From NCBI GenBank assembly GCA_018224485.1, contig JAGTVE010000260.1:1-5716 (forward strand): a stretch of 5,716 nt of DNA, in the 5' to 3' direction. This DNA comes from Thioalkalivibrio sp. (GTDB lineage Bacteria > Pseudomonadota > Gammaproteobacteria > Ectothiorhodospirales > Ectothiorhodospiraceae). The notes under the pieces were generated by a model. That model was not told the origin of the DNA. It was given only the letters and a program-made list of their open reading frames with translations, and made no database searches. The first letter of the stretch is position 1, and each line of letters begins with the position of its first letter. Both the position numbers and the translations under genes were made by a program. Shown in pieces: positions 5,499 to 5,716 of this stretch.

Positions 5499-5716
5499 TC
5501 ACTCCGTGGTGACGGAGTCTTCGTCGCTGGTGAGGGCCGTGTCGAGGGTGTGCCAGGATAGGGTGGCGCACTTCACGCGCATCGGGTACTCGTGGACGCC
5601 CGCCAGCGCACCGAGGCTGCCGAGTTCGTTCGGGTCCACATGTGGGTGGTCGCTGGTCAGCAGGTCGTGCATCTCGGCGAACAGGCGCTGGGCCTCCTCT
5701 ACGGTCTTTCCGCGTA
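5499..5716 (-). CDS. sufU: SufU/NifU-like Fe-S cluster assembly scaffold protein, C-terminal part (partial)
   Basis: Only the last 71 residues are present; the start lies beyond the right edge. Read on the minus strand, the protein contains GKTVEEAQRLFAEMHDLLT, then LGSLGALAGVHEYPMRV and KCATLSWHTLDTAL. This matches the C-terminal part of the SufU family: the acidic helix after a G-K-T/S-V start, the L..L.GV.E.P.R.KCA.L.WH.L block, and its conserved cysteine (residue 49 of the visible part). In SufU that cysteine is one of three that, with an aspartate, bind zinc. SufU accepts sulfur from the cysteine desulfurase SufS in iron-sulfur cluster assembly; the other ligands would be outside the window. 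A polar, acidic tail ends the protein. By family habit sufS or other suf genes are expected upstream, off the right edge, which cannot be checked here. Family assignment is strong; the SufU rather than IscU type is favoured by the KCATLSWHTL block. Confidence 0.88.
   Translation of the reverse strand, partial: RGKTVEEAQRLFAEMHDLLTSDHPHVDPNELGSLGALAGVHEYPMRVKCATLSWHTLDTALTSDEDSVTTE
5501..5518 (-). terminator. Perfect hairpin overlapping the stop codon of the SufU-like gene
   Basis: ACTCCGT (5501-5507) and ACGGAGT (5512-5518) form a 7-bp stem with a 4-base loop (CACC on the minus-strand RNA). The stem covers the last codons and the first base of the TGA stop (5501-5499). No T tract follows on the minus strand. 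It may protect the mRNA end or assist termination; it could also be chance in G+C-rich coding sequence. Confidence 0.3.

Overview
High-GC window (most codons end in G or C) that looks like chromosomal DNA of a proteobacterium. Protein style (AsmA-like envelope protein, HDOD regulator, SufU-type Fe-S scaffold) suggests a gammaproteobacterium, possibly of the halophilic or sulfur-oxidising Ectothiorhodospiraceae type. That placement is inference from general resemblance, not from a marker gene.

Layout. Bases 1-372 contain no gene I can support, only G+C-rich hairpins and a weak extended -10 candidate. Bases 373-3294 (+) encode a 973-residue, N-terminally anchored AsmA/TamB-like protein. It is built from six related units at a spacing of about 129 residues, an architecture expected for a periplasmic, groove-shaped envelope protein. 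Bases 3295-3871 form a 577-base intergenic region. It holds a hairpin just after the stop codon, an A+T-rich island (about 3430-3505) with a perfect 14-bp palindrome and helically phased direct repeats, a promoter-like -35/-10 pair, and several short duplications. It may be a control region, the scar of a decayed mobile element, or both. Bases 3872-5293 (+) encode a 473-residue regulator with a degenerate cyclic-nucleotide-binding-like N-terminal domain and an HDOD domain. Bases 5294-5498 are a convergent intergenic region with a hairpin. Bases 5499-5716 (-) hold the last 71 codons of a SufU/NifU-like iron-sulfur scaffold gene that runs off the right edge.

The three genes do not form an obvious pathway. 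The first two are co-directional but separated by a long region with its own promoter-like sequence, so they are probably separate transcription units. The sufU-like gene faces the HDOD gene and probably belongs to an iron-sulfur operon outside the window. I see no complete novel system. The most interesting items are the six-fold repeat structure of the envelope protein, the HDOD protein with His-Glu in place of His-Asp and a CNB-like domain without the usual phosphate-binding arginine, and the ordered repeats in the A+T-rich island.
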